Part shown: piece by piece, positions 25,102 through 33,692 of the stretch
Layout of the letters: each line of letters starts with the position of its first letter
Numbering within the stretch: the stretch's first letter is position 1
NCBI GenBank assembly: GCA_030749225.1
Contig: JASMKO010000053.1
Location: 1-51,674 of the forward strand
Length of the DNA stretch: 51,674 nucleotides
Source: Verrucomicrobiota bacterium
GTDB lineage: Bacteria > Verrucomicrobiota > Verrucomicrobiia > Limisphaerales > UBA1096
Reading direction: 5' to 3'
The notes under the pieces: model-generated
What the model saw: the letters and a program-made list of their open reading frames with translations, nothing else
The model's database searches: none
Told to the model about the DNA's origin: nothing
Made by a program: the position numbers and the translations under genes

Positions 25102-25710
25102 ATGGCACGTTACACAGGTCCACGCGACAAGATCAGCAGGCGGTTCGGCGTCCCCGTTTTCGGGCCGTCAAAATACCTCGAGCGCAAGAACTACCCGCCG
25201 GGCACACACGGTCCCCGTGCGCGGCGGAAGTACACTGATTACGCGCTCGCGTTGATGGAGAAGCAGAAACTGCGTTTCCACTACGGGTTGATGGAGAAGC
25301 AGTTCCGCTCCGTATACGAAAAGGCCCACCGGCACAGGGGGGTCACGGGTGAGATCATGCTTCAACTGCTGGAGTGTCGTCTGGACAACATCATTTACCG
25401 CCTCGGCTTTGGCGCCACCCGTGCCCAGGCGCGCCAGATGGTTTCCCACGGGCATGTGGTGGTGAATGGCGGCAAGATGACCATCCCGTCCTACACTGCC
25501 CGGATCAAAGATGTTATCGAGGTGAAGGACACGAGTGGCTCACGACAGTTAGCCACGCGGAACTTGGAGTACTCCACGAGCCGAACTGTGCCCGAGTGGC
25601 TGCAACTGGAGAAGGATGCATTTCAGGGAACCGTGCTGCGGTTGCCCACGCGCGATGAGATACAGCCCATCGCTGACGAACAAACCATTGTAGAATTTTA
25701 TTCCCGTTAA
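25102..25710 (+). CDS. rpsD: 30S ribosomal protein S4
   Basis: A 202-residue protein. The N-terminal zinc-type Cys cluster of some S4 proteins is absent. The conserved RKNYPPGTHGPRARRKYTDY stretch and the S4 RNA-binding domain (RLDNIIYRLGFGATRAQARQMVSHGHVVVNG) are both present, ending with PTRDEIQPIADEQTIVEFYSR. It starts 15 bp after rpsK. S4 initiates 30S assembly and in E. coli represses the alpha operon, so the hairpins in the 103-bp gap before rpoA deserve notice. Confidence 0.97.
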   Translation: MARYTGPRDKISRRFGVPVFGPSKYLERKNYPPGTHGPRARRKYTDYALALMEKQKLRFHYGLMEKQFRSVYEKAHRHRGVTGEIMLQLLECRLDNIIYRLGFGATRAQARQMVSHGHVVVNGGKMTIPSYTARIKDVIEVKDTSGSRQLATRNLEYSTSRTVPEWLQLEKDAFQGTVLRLPTRDEIQPIADEQTIVEFYSR

Positions 25711-25717
25711 CCTTTCG

Positions 25718-25780
25718 GCCTCTTGGGAGGCTGGAACAGCAATTATATGGGTCCCTCATCAATGGGAATAATCGTGAGGG
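25718..25780 (+). promoter_or_regulatory. two short hairpins between rpsD and rpoA
   Basis: GCCTC/GAGGC (25718-25722 with 25727-25731) and CCCTCA/TGAGGG (25753-25758 with 25775-25780, 16-nt loop) lie in the 103-bp gap. Neither is followed by a T run. They may be leader structures for rpoA-rplQ; this is a guess from position. Confidence 0.3.
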
Positions 25781-25813
25781 GTCAGGTTACAATTGCTAAA
25801 ACACTAAATACAT

Positions 25814-26857
25814 ATGCCAATAAGACTGGGTCATTTCGAGAAACCAAGCAAATTGAAGAAGTCGGACGATTCGACCGACACCTTCGCGAGATACGAGGCG
25901 GAGCCGTTCGAGACCGGCTACGGCCACACCATAGGAAACTGTCTCCGGCGGGTGCTGTTGTCCTCGCTTGAGGGAGCAGCCATCACCTCGGTGAAGATCG
26001 AGGGGGCGGACCACGAGTTCACCACCGTGTCGGGGGTCATCGAGGATGTCACCGACATCGTTCTGAACCTCAAGAAAATCAAGTTCCGCCACACAGGCCG
26101 GGAGCCGCAGGAAGTGCGCCTGAGCGTTACCGCCGAGGGCGCGGTCACCGCCGCCGACTTGGAACTCCCCCCTGGGCTGAAGGTCGTCAATAAAAAGCAG
26201 GTTGTCTGCACGACAGATAAGAAAAAGAAGGTCGACATGGTGATGGAAGTCCAGGTGGGTCGCGGTTTCCTCCCGGGCGATGCCAACAAGAAACCGGACC
26301 AGGTCATCGGCGTGATCCCGATCGATTCCATCTTCTCCCCGGTCACCCGCGTGCGGTACGAGGTCGAGGCTGCGCGTGTCGGGCAGCGCACCGACTACGA
26401 CAAGCTGGTACTTGAGATTTCGACCGATGGCCGGATGACCCCGGACGAGGCCCTGAAGCAAAGCTCCGAGATTCTGGCGCACCACTTGGACGTTTTCACA
26501 GGCATCAACGACGAGACCTTCGAGTTCGAGCAGGACGCCAAGGCCAAGGACGAGGATCGCGAGGCGATGCGCAAGCTCCTCAACACAAGCGTCAACGAGA
26601 TCGAGTTGAGCGTCCGCGCGGCAAACTGCCTCAACAACGCCAACATCACCACCTTGGGTCATCTTGCGATGAAGTCCGAGTCGGAGATGCTTAAGTACCG
26701 CAACTTCGGCAAGAAATCACTCACAGAGATCAAGGATAAACTTAAGGAGTACGAACTGTCACTGGGCGAGAAAATCGACCCGACCCTCCTGGATACGCCT
26801 CCTACCGCGCCCCCGCCGGATGCATTCGAGGATCCGCCGCTCGAGGACGAGGAATAA
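25814..26857 (+). CDS. rpoA: DNA-directed RNA polymerase subunit alpha
   Basis: A 347-residue protein. The N-terminal assembly domain shows YEAEPFETGYGHTIGNCLRRVLLSSLEGAAITSVKIEG, split here as YGHTIGNCLRRVLLSSLEG and the following AITSVKI. The C-terminal domain, which contacts promoters and activators, shows ELSVRAANCLNNANITTLGHL and FGKKSLTEIKDKL. It ends with an acidic and Pro-rich tail. Length is close to the usual 330. It follows a 103-bp gap after rpsD and is 18 bp before rplQ. Confidence 0.98.
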   Translation: MPIRLGHFEKPSKLKKSDDSTDTFARYEAEPFETGYGHTIGNCLRRVLLSSLEGAAITSVKIEGADHEFTTVSGVIEDVTDIVLNLKKIKFRHTGREPQEVRLSVTAEGAVTAADLELPPGLKVVNKKQVVCTTDKKKKVDMVMEVQVGRGFLPGDANKKPDQVIGVIPIDSIFSPVTRVRYEVEAARVGQRTDYDKLVLEISTDGRMTPDEALKQSSEILAHHLDVFTGINDETFEFEQDAKAKDEDREAMRKLLNTSVNEIELSVRAANCLNNANITTLGHLAMKSESEMLKYRNFGKKSLTEIKDKLKEYELSLGEKIDPTLLDTPPTAPPPDAFEDPPLEDEE

Positions 26858-26875
26858 CCCGCCACCTGCCAAGCC

Positions 26876-27517
26876 ATGCGTCATAGAGTAAGAACCGCCA
26901 AGTTGGGCCGCACTGGGGAGCACCGCAATGCGATGCTCGCCAACATGGTGTGCAGCCTTATCGAGAAGAATGAAATCGTCACCACTCTGGCCAAGGCCAA
27001 GGCGGCGCGTGTCGTCGCCGAGAAAATGGTGACCCTTGGCAAGCGGGGCACCTTGCACCATCGCCGACTGGCAGCCGCGCGGTTGCGGGCGCCGCAGCGC
27101 CGTTTTTTCCCCAGGACCAAGGGCGTGCCCGGCAAGCAGCTTCGCGAGCAATGGAGTAAGGAGCATGATGTGGTTCGCATTCTCTTTGACGTGATCGCCC
27201 CGTCGTTTCAGGACCGCAATGGTGGCTACACCCGCATCATCAAGATCGCCGGCGCCCGCAAGGGCGACGCCGCGCAAATGGCCATCCTTAAATGGGTGGA
27301 CGAGTCGCTTGCAGAAAAGGACAAGGAGGCGACATCAACCGCCACCGAGCCGGCTCCCCCCCCGGACAATGCTGGGGATACGGAGCAGGCCAAGGAACAG
27401 GCCGAACCGGCGGAGGAAACTCCTGCCGCCGAGGAACCCGTTGAGGAAGAGGCTGAGGCGCCCGATGCCGATGCCGAGGAATCCGGCGACACCGCAGAGC
27501 CCGAGGAGAAAAAGTAG
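26876..27517 (+). CDS. rplQ: 50S ribosomal protein L17 with acidic C-terminal extension
   Basis: The first about 130 residues are typical L17: MRHRVRTAKLGRTGEHRNAMLANM, then IVTTLAKAKAARVVAEKMVTLGK and GGYTRIIKIAGARKGDAAQMAIL. The product has 213 residues rather than about 120. The last about 75 are nearly all Glu, Ala, Pro and Asp (EEEAEAPDADAEESGDTAEPEEKK at the end), an unstructured acidic tail. It is the last gene of the ribosomal cluster and is followed by a clear terminator. Confidence 0.95.
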   Translation: MRHRVRTAKLGRTGEHRNAMLANMVCSLIEKNEIVTTLAKAKAARVVAEKMVTLGKRGTLHHRRLAAARLRAPQRRFFPRTKGVPGKQLREQWSKEHDVVRILFDVIAPSFQDRNGGYTRIIKIAGARKGDAAQMAILKWVDESLAEKDKEATSTATEPAPPPDNAGDTEQAKEQAEPAEETPAAEEPVEEEAEAPDADAEESGDTAEPEEKK

Positions 27518-27539
27518 CCCGTCGATCATCATTTTTTGC

Positions 27540-27567
27540 AGGCCCGTCGATTGACGGGCCTTTTTTT
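27540..27567 (+). terminator. rho-independent terminator after rplQ
   Basis: AGGCCCGTC and GACGGGCCT form a perfect nine-pair stem around GATT, followed by seven T residues. It lies 23 bp after the rplQ stop and should end the ribosomal-protein transcript. Confidence 0.93.
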
Positions 27568-27570
27568 GTC

Positions 27571-27582
27571 GCTTGGCCAAGC
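27571..27582. repeat. iterated palindrome GCTTGGCCAAGC, copy 5 (intergenic)
   Basis: Exact copy 4 bp after the T run of the rplQ terminator and 48 bp before the SEL1-repeat gene. Confidence 0.9.
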
Positions 27583-27629
27583 AGGGTTTTCACTTGAGCC
27601 GGTTCGTGGCAACGGAATAGTCTCACGGC

Positions 27630-30179
27630 GTGGCGACGCTCCGCATGAACGCAGCCCTCGTCGGGCTTAGCTTCTGCCTGATGGTGGCTCCGGTTTTGGC
27701 TCAGCCCGCGGGTCCCGGCAGCGCGGAGACGCTGGCCAACCGGCTTGGCCAAGCGATCGATAACGGCGACGCCAACGCCGCCTTCCGCCTAGCCGAGTTG
27801 TACCGCTCCGGTGAGGGACAACTTCCAGTCGACTTTGCCAAGGCTGTCTCCCTTTACAAGACCGCAGCCCGGCTGGGCAACCACCCGATGGCCATGAACA
27901 CGCTGGGCCTCGCCTACGAGCAGGGCTGGGGTGTCAAGGCCAGCCAAGCGCTGGCCCTCCAGTGGTACGGCAAGGCGGCCCGCGCCGGGAGCGCCCTGGC
28001 CTTGGCCAACCTGGGAAAAATCCACGCCCAGGGAAACGGTGTGCTTCGGGATTACCGGCTGGCGGTCGTTGAGTTGAAGAAGGCCGCGGGCGACTGGGTG
28101 ACCGTTCGCTTGCCGGCTGCCGATGTGGGTGTTGTTCAGGACAGCCCATTCCGTTTTAGCGCGGCTTCCCTCATGCTGACGGATGATGAGCCGGAGATCG
28201 ATTGGGGATACTCCCGCCGAGTGGAGTGGGATGAAGTGCCCGCGCGCAAGTTCGTGTCCGACCGGCAGTTCGACTCGGCCGAGGCGGCGGACATCACTGT
28301 GGCCGACGTGCGCATCGACGGGGATGATCTGCTGCTCGACATCGCCGTGTTCGGTGGAGTGCCGCGCAACAACCCGGTGCACTTCATCTGGTTTTTCGAC
28401 ATGGACGGCCGGGAGAGCGGCGTGCCGGAATTCCGGCTCCACGACGCGCCGCCGCTCAAGCCGGAGCGTCTGCCACACGCCGATCGCGCGTTGCAGATTG
28501 TGCTGCCCCACGGCGACGCCGCGGTCCTGCCGGTGTATCTCCTCTCTGGTGCCAAGCCAGCCAGGTTGGCCGAGGGCCGGTTTTTCAAGGGCGACAACGT
28601 GGCTGCCCAGTACGATCTAGGTATCATCTACGCCAAGGGCAAAAAAAATCCCCGCGATGTCGGGGGCGACGTGAAGCAAAACTTCCGCCTCGCTTCCGAT
28701 TGGTTTTTTCGCGCCGCGGACCCGCGCCCGAACCACGCCGACTACGCCAGCGGCCACGCTGGGGCGCAGAATAACCTGGGGGTGCTTTACTCCAAGGGAA
28801 ACCTTTACCGGAGGGAGGATCGGCGCTCCGACACGAAGCATTTTGAGCCAAAGCCGCATGAGCAGGCTGCACTCTGGTTTCGTAGGGCGGCCGCCCAAGG
28901 CTACACGGAGGCCTACGCCAATCTTGGTTTCCTTTACGAACAGGGCATGTTGCTCACCGATGCCGGTGGCCGGAAGGTGTCCAGCCTCTACCGCAAGGCG
29001 CTGGGGCTTTACATGAGGGCTGCCGACCCCGAGGGCGTTGTCCGGCTGAAGGGCGAAAAGGCCGTGGCGCTGCTCCGGCAAAATGTTCCCGGCCTGACCC
29101 TGGCCCAATACAACCTCGGTTCTCTGTTCGATCCCGACGAGCTTATCACCGACGGCTTGCCTACGGGAGCTGTGCAGGAGTTTCGGAAGAACCAAAGCGG
29201 GTCGAGTGCCGAGTTCTGGTACGGCCAAGCGGCGGCCAAGGGCCATACCAAGGCGCAGTTGACCTTGGCCAAGCGCATTCTGAAACGGCCCGAGCTTGAG
29301 CCGGTGGCCCGGGTGGAGCCGCTCATGTGGCTTTATCTTGCCTCCGACAAGTCCGACGCCGAGGCGTTTCGGCTGCTGGACGAGGAGGAAAGTCGATTCG
29401 CGAGCGTGGCGAAACAGGCGCGAACGGTGGCCGACCTATTCCTGCCTAGCCCGGAGACCGGTGGGGAGCCGGACGAGGCGCGGCGGAAACTGGAGGCGCT
29501 TGCCGCCTCGGCCACCGCGGGCGACATGCAGGCGGCGTTCGAGATGGGCCGGGCGTTTCATCTCGGGGCTGCGCCGGCTCGGCAGGATTTCACGCGGGCC
29601 TTTCGGCTGTACAGACTGGCCGCTGGGGCGGAGCACGCCGCAGCGCAATTTCATCTCGGGATGCTGTACAGCACTGGCACAGGCATCCCGTACCGGGCGA
29701 GGCGCGGCATCGGCGGCTTTGCCAACATTAAACGCGCCTACAACATCAAGGCGGTCGAGTGGTACGGGAAAGCCGCCGGCAATGGCCACGGCGAGGCCGC
29801 CTACTATCTGGGCAACCTGTATGCTGCCGGGTCGATCGAGTTGAAACAGGATTACGAGCTGGCCCTGGAATGGTATCGCAAGGCCGACTCACTCGGGAAC
29901 ATCGACGCGCTTAACAATCTGGGCTATCTGCACGATGAGGGGCTGGGTACCCGCCGGGACCGGGCCAAGGCCCGAGACTGCTACACCCGCGCCGCCGAGG
30001 CCGGCCATGCCGGCGCGCAGATGAACCTTTCGGCCTATTACTTTGAGGGGCTTGGCGGGTTGAAGAAAAATTTGGGCACTGCGCTCGCTTGGGCTCGAAA
30101 AGCTGCCGACCAGGGCGAGCCGGGTGCGGCCGAGAAGGTGAGCGCCATCACCAAGCTGATGCAGCGCGGCAAAAAGTGA
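27630..30179 (+). CDS. exported SEL1-repeat (TPR-like) protein
   Basis: 849 residues from a GTG at 27630; an ATG at 27645 (MNAALVGLSF) is an equally good start and would place the signal peptide (cut after VLAQ) at the very N-terminus. SEL1 repeats are clear at residues about 45-145 (ALQWYGKAARAGSALALANLGKI pattern in AxxxYxxAAxxGxxxAxxxLG spacing), about 340-480 and about 640-845. A non-repeat section at about 150-300 includes WGYSRRVEWDEVP. SEL1 proteins scaffold multiprotein assemblies. It heads a five-gene operon with propeller, SUMF1, MBOAT and SGNH genes, so it may organise a glycan-modifying complex in the periplasm (inference). Confidence 0.9.
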   Translation: MATLRMNAALVGLSFCLMVAPVLAQPAGPGSAETLANRLGQAIDNGDANAAFRLAELYRSGEGQLPVDFAKAVSLYKTAARLGNHPMAMNTLGLAYEQGWGVKASQALALQWYGKAARAGSALALANLGKIHAQGNGVLRDYRLAVVELKKAAGDWVTVRLPAADVGVVQDSPFRFSAASLMLTDDEPEIDWGYSRRVEWDEVPARKFVSDRQFDSAEAADITVADVRIDGDDLLLDIAVFGGVPRNNPVHFIWFFDMDGRESGVPEFRLHDAPPLKPERLPHADRALQIVLPHGDAAVLPVYLLSGAKPARLAEGRFFKGDNVAAQYDLGIIYAKGKKNPRDVGGDVKQNFRLASDWFFRAADPRPNHADYASGHAGAQNNLGVLYSKGNLYRREDRRSDTKHFEPKPHEQAALWFRRAAAQGYTEAYANLGFLYEQGMLLTDAGGRKVSSLYRKALGLYMRAADPEGVVRLKGEKAVALLRQNVPGLTLAQYNLGSLFDPDELITDGLPTGAVQEFRKNQSGSSAEFWYGQAAAKGHTKAQLTLAKRILKRPELEPVARVEPLMWLYLASDKSDAEAFRLLDEEESRFASVAKQARTVADLFLPSPETGGEPDEARRKLEALAASATAGDMQAAFEMGRAFHLGAAPARQDFTRAFRLYRLAAGAEHAAAQFHLGMLYSTGTGIPYRARRGIGGFANIKRAYNIKAVEWYGKAAGNGHGEAAYYLGNLYAAGSIELKQDYELALEWYRKADSLGNIDALNNLGYLHDEGLGTRRDRAKARDCYTRAAEAGHAGAQMNLSAYYFEGLGGLKKNLGTALAWARKAADQGEPGAAEKVSAITKLMQRGKK
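27743..27754. repeat. iterated palindrome GCTTGGCCAAGC, copy 6 (in SEL1 gene)
   Basis: Exact copy near the 5' end of the SEL1-repeat gene, read as RLGQAID. Confidence 0.9.
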
Positions 30180-30189
30180 TTCCTGTGCC

Positions 30190-31242
30190 ATGAAGTCGAC
30201 AAAAACATCAGCAATCATTTGCAGTGCTATGCTGCTGCAGGCGGCTGCGTTGCATGCCGAAGATGTCCGCGAAGAACTGGTCGGTAGCAAATACAAACTC
30301 GTTCACGAGTCATACGTGAACAACAACTGGGAGCTGTTTGTTACTGCGGTCGACGGCAAGTCGTCGGTTAACCTGACCAACACGTCCGGCGTCAACGAAC
30401 TGTACCCGCAAGCCTCGCCGAACGGTTCCAAGATTTGTTTTCTCGTCGATTCCGGCATTGGCCGCGCGACGATCCGCAGCCTCTGGGTGATGAACTCTGA
30501 CGGCACCGGCCGCAAAAAGGTGACCGACCGCGCGCGTCAACCGTGCTGGGCGCCTGACGGCGAGACCATTGCGTTTCTGCCCCAGGAGTATCCGAAGTTT
30601 AACGTGACCGATTATTACACCAAGGGCATTAGCTTCCACCATTTGCCAAGCGGTAGGACGCGTGAGCATGTCAACACCAAGCCGTTGCATCACCTGTACA
30701 ACATCAGCTATGCGCCCAACGGCAAATGGATCGTGGCTACCGTGCACGCTGGCATGGGTTATCGCCACACAAACCTGTTGATCGAGGCCGATGGCAGCAA
30801 GATCATAGACCTCGGCATCGGCGGTTGTCGCCCGACTTTCAGCCCTGATGGAAAACACATCGCATGGGGCGCGGGTGACCACGAACTGGCTGTTGTGCCG
30901 ATCGACATTGATTCCGACAAACCAAAAGTAGGTGAAAAGATTTTTCAGGTCTTCGACAAGCAAAACAAAATTTACCATGTTGACTGGTCGCCCGACGGCC
31001 GGTTCCTCTCCTTCAGTCGGGGTCCGAATGGCAAGGGCGATCTGAACAAGGCGGGTACCTACGAGGCCGCCTGCGAGATCGTCGGCGTCTACGCCAAGGG
31101 GTGGGACATCTTTGCAGTGCAGGTGGCCAAGGGCGCCTCGGTTACCATTGGTCACAAGCCGGTCTATGAATGGATGTCACTGACCCGCAACGGCCGCAGC
31201 AACAAGGAGTCTGACTGGTTTTTGCCGCCCGCTGCCAAATGA
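30190..31242 (+). CDS. exported TolB/WD40-like beta-propeller protein
   Basis: A 350-residue protein with a signal peptide (cut near ALHAEDV). Repeated propeller strands of the PD40/TolB kind follow: ELYPQASPNGSKICFLVDSG, QPCWAPDGETIAFLPQ, ISYAPNGKWIVATVHAG, CRPTFSPDGKHIAWGAG and YHVDWSPDGRFLSFSRG. Each carries the S-P-x-G-x-x-I/L-x-F/W signature, giving about five or six blades. The role is probably binding of a protein or glycan in the periplasm. It starts 10 bp after the SEL1 gene and overlaps the SUMF1-like gene (ATGA), so it belongs to the same operon. No enzymatic motif is seen. Confidence 0.88.
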   Translation: MKSTKTSAIICSAMLLQAAALHAEDVREELVGSKYKLVHESYVNNNWELFVTAVDGKSSVNLTNTSGVNELYPQASPNGSKICFLVDSGIGRATIRSLWVMNSDGTGRKKVTDRARQPCWAPDGETIAFLPQEYPKFNVTDYYTKGISFHHLPSGRTREHVNTKPLHHLYNISYAPNGKWIVATVHAGMGYRHTNLLIEADGSKIIDLGIGGCRPTFSPDGKHIAWGAGDHELAVVPIDIDSDKPKVGEKIFQVFDKQNKIYHVDWSPDGRFLSFSRGPNGKGDLNKAGTYEAACEIVGVYAKGWDIFAVQVAKGASVTIGHKPVYEWMSLTRNGRSNKESDWFLPPAAK

Positions 31243-32138
31243 GGTTGCGGCCAATCACACTTGTACTTGGCGTGCTCGCGCTCGGCCTGGCCAGCGGCTG
31301 CGGCCCGGCTCCCCAGTCACAGACCAAGCCGCGTTTGGTTGCTACCGCCAGCGGCGTACCGATGATCGTCGTTCCGGCAGGCTCGTTTCAAATGGGCTCC
31401 GACGATGACGAAGCTGATGAGGGGCCACGGCACGAGGTAAGTCTGAGTATGTTCCTGATGGATCAATTCGAGGTCACGCATGATTTGTTCGTGAAGGCGC
31501 AGTTGCCGAATCCTTCCCGCTGGCAGGATGATGAGCGTAAGCCGGTCGAGCGTGTGCGCTGGCGCGAGGCCAAGCTTTACTGCAACGAACGTTCGCTGAT
31601 GGAGGGGCTCACGCCGTGCTACGACGAGGCCAAGCCGGGTTGGCCCTGCGACTTTACCGCCAATGGCTACCGGCTCCCAACTGAAGCCGAATGGGAGTAC
31701 GCTGCCCGCGCCGGATCAGGCCGTTTGTACAGCTTCGGCGACGTGGCCAGACTTAAAGCCAACAGCTGGTTTGCCGACAACGCCAGCAAGCGAACGCACA
31801 TCGTCGGCACCCGCAGACCCAACAAATGGGGGTTGCACGACCTTTACGGCAACGTTTCTGAGTGGTGTCAGGATGTGTACGAGCCGGACTATTACCAAAC
31901 CAGTCCCGTGCAGGATCCGCTTGGCCCGGCGGAGGACGGCAGTGATTCCAGGCGTGTGATGAAGGGCGGTTCGTGGAAAGCTTCCGCCTCGATGTGCCGT
32001 GCCTCGTTCCGCAAGGGTCAGCGCACTGGCGATACCGATGCCTGTTTCTTTACCGACTACTGTGGCTTCCGCTGTGTGCGGCGTGTGACGCCGGACGAGG
32101 TGAAATCGCTTCTGGCCAAGGTGGCCCCCGAAAAGTAG
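31239..32138 (+). CDS. SUMF1/FGE-like lipoprotein, first catalytic Cys missing
   Basis: A 299-residue protein with a lipobox ending SGCGP (Cys about 21). It has a formylglycine-generating-enzyme (SUMF1) fold: MIVVPAGSFQMGSDDDEADEGPRHEV, FEVTHDLF, GYRLPTEAEWEYAARAG, WGLHDLYGNVSEWCQD and MKGGSWKASASMCRASFR ending CGFRCVR. In true FGEs two copper-binding Cys sit in GGS-x-x-C-x-x-x-x-C. Here the first is Ala and only the second (SMCR) remains, so sulfatase activation is unlikely. Many SUMF1-like proteins have other roles. The start overlaps the propeller stop and the MBOAT gene begins 3 bp later. Confidence 0.88.
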   Translation: MRLRPITLVLGVLALGLASGCGPAPQSQTKPRLVATASGVPMIVVPAGSFQMGSDDDEADEGPRHEVSLSMFLMDQFEVTHDLFVKAQLPNPSRWQDDERKPVERVRWREAKLYCNERSLMEGLTPCYDEAKPGWPCDFTANGYRLPTEAEWEYAARAGSGRLYSFGDVARLKANSWFADNASKRTHIVGTRRPNKWGLHDLYGNVSEWCQDVYEPDYYQTSPVQDPLGPAEDGSDSRRVMKGGSWKASASMCRASFRKGQRTGDTDACFFTDYCGFRCVRRVTPDEVKSLLAKVAPEK

Positions 32139-32141
32139 GCC

Positions 32142-33692
32142 ATGCTTTTCCACACCTGGACGTTCCTCCTTTATTTTATCGCAACGATTGCAGGGTTTTG
32201 GGTGTTGCGCCCGACACGCTACTGGCTCCACTGGATTCTTCTCTCCTCGGTGGTCTTTTATGGCTGGTGGCATCCGTACTACCTGCTACTCGTGTTTTAT
32301 TCCACCGCGCTCGACTACTTTATTGTCGGCTGGATGGAGCTCGGACCACGCCTGTTCAGGCCAGGGTGGCGTCTCGGTGTGAGCTGCGCGTCATTTGTTC
32401 TTGCGATCATTGTAGGCTTGGTTGCTCCGGCCGGGTGGGGTGGCTTGGCGGTTGCGGTCGTTTTTTTTGCGGCGGTGTTGGCAGTTGGGCATTGGCTGCG
32501 GAATCGCCGTGTCTGGCTGGTAGTCAGCATCATCAACAATTTGTCGGTGCTGTTTTTTTTCAAGTACGCCGGGTTTGCAATTGAAAACCTGAACACTCTA
32601 CTGGCCCGGCTCGGCTCGGGCCAACTGCCTTCCGCCGAGTCGCTGATGCCGCTCGGCTGGGAGTACGTCTTGCCGGTGGGCATTTCCTTCTACACTTTTC
32701 AGTCGATGAGTTACACGTTTGACTTTTACCGGGGTGCCATCGCTCGGGAGCCAAGCTTCGTGCGATTCGCGGCGTTCGTTACCTTTTTTCCTCAGCTCGT
32801 TGCCGGGCCGATCGAGCGTGCGAAAAACCTCCTGCCTCAGTTCGCCAGATTTCCGAGAATCAAGTGGTCCGATGTCACTGACGGCGCGTCGCTGTTCCTC
32901 GTCGGGCTGTTCAAGAAAGTGGCCTTGGCCAACTACCTTGGCCAATACGTTGATCGAGTTTACGGCGACGTGCCGTCGCAGGGAGGGGCAGCGCTGGCGT
33001 TGGCCACGTTCGCCTTTGGATGGCAGATTTATTTTGATTTCAGTGGCTACACCGACATGGCACGCGGTGTCGCCCGTTGCATGGGGTTTCGCTTGATGCT
33101 CAATTTCCGCAACCCGTACCTCGCGGTGAGCTTGGCCGACTTCTGGTCGCGCTGGCACATCAGTTTGTCAACCTGGTTTCGCGACTACGTGTACATCCCG
33201 CTCGGTGGCAATCGCGTGGGCGGTCTCAAGCTTTGTCGCAATTTGCTTATTACGTTCGTTGTCTCCGGGTTGTGGCACGGGGCGGCGTGGACGTTTTTGA
33301 TTTGGGGTGCACTTCACGGCTTGGGGCTCATCGCCAATCGAGGTCTTGAGCAGACCGTTTGGTGGCACACCCGTTGCCCGCGCTTGGCCAAGCGCTTCGT
33401 CGTGTTTGGGTTCGTTTGTTTTGCGTGGGTATTTTTCCGGGCGGAGTCGTTTGGCCAAGCGATGGGAATTCTGCAGCGAATTTTTACTGCTGGTTGCTCG
33501 GATCCGCAGATGCCGCTGCTGCTCCTGCTCCTCGTCGTTTCGATTTGGGCCTACCAGTTTGTTTACGAGTCGCCGCTGCGCCGTTGGCTTGAGAAACCGC
33601 CGGTGAAAGTCATGCTGGCGGTGGCGATGGTTCTTTGGATGCTGATGTTTGCCCCGCGCGGTGCCGAGCCGTTCATTTATTTCCAATTCTGA
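32142..33692 (+). CDS. MBOAT-family O-acyltransferase (AlgI-like)
   Basis: A 516-residue polytopic membrane protein with about eleven hydrophobic segments. It matches the AlgI/DltB MBOAT group: VLPVGISFYTFQSMSYTFDFYRG, FPQLVAGPIERAKNLLPQF, YFDFSGYTDMARGVARCMGF, NPYLAVSLADFWSRWHISLSTWFRDYVYIPLGGN, and the catalytic His in VSGLWHGAAWTFLIWG. Such proteins pass acyl groups (often acetyl) across the membrane to a polysaccharide or cell-wall polymer. The next gene encodes an SGNH/AlgJ-like partner and overlaps by one base (TGATG), the classical pairing. Target glycan unknown. Confidence 0.95.
   Translation: MLFHTWTFLLYFIATIAGFWVLRPTRYWLHWILLSSVVFYGWWHPYYLLLVFYSTALDYFIVGWMELGPRLFRPGWRLGVSCASFVLAIIVGLVAPAGWGGLAVAVVFFAAVLAVGHWLRNRRVWLVVSIINNLSVLFFFKYAGFAIENLNTLLARLGSGQLPSAESLMPLGWEYVLPVGISFYTFQSMSYTFDFYRGAIAREPSFVRFAAFVTFFPQLVAGPIERAKNLLPQFARFPRIKWSDVTDGASLFLVGLFKKVALANYLGQYVDRVYGDVPSQGGAALALATFAFGWQIYFDFSGYTDMARGVARCMGFRLMLNFRNPYLAVSLADFWSRWHISLSTWFRDYVYIPLGGNRVGGLKLCRNLLITFVVSGLWHGAAWTFLIWGALHGLGLIANRGLEQTVWWHTRCPRLAKRFVVFGFVCFAWVFFRAESFGQAMGILQRIFTAGCSDPQMPLLLLLLVVSIWAYQFVYESPLRRWLEKPPVKVMLAVAMVLWMLMFAPRGAEPFIYFQF
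33382..33393. repeat. iterated palindrome GCTTGGCCAAGC, copy 7 (in MBOAT gene)
   Basis: Exact copy read as RLAKRF. A near copy (GTTTGGCCAAGCG) follows about 65 bp later in the same gene, read as FGQAM. Confidence 0.9.

Noticed and set aside
25796-26662. Long minus-strand open frame within rpoA
   Set aside because: It lies antisense to a certain gene and has no recognisable sequence; it is a by-product of codon bias.
31239-32138. Assigning the SUMF1-like gene as the maturase of the four sulfatases
   Set aside because: The first catalytic Cys is missing and it lies in a different operon on the other strand.
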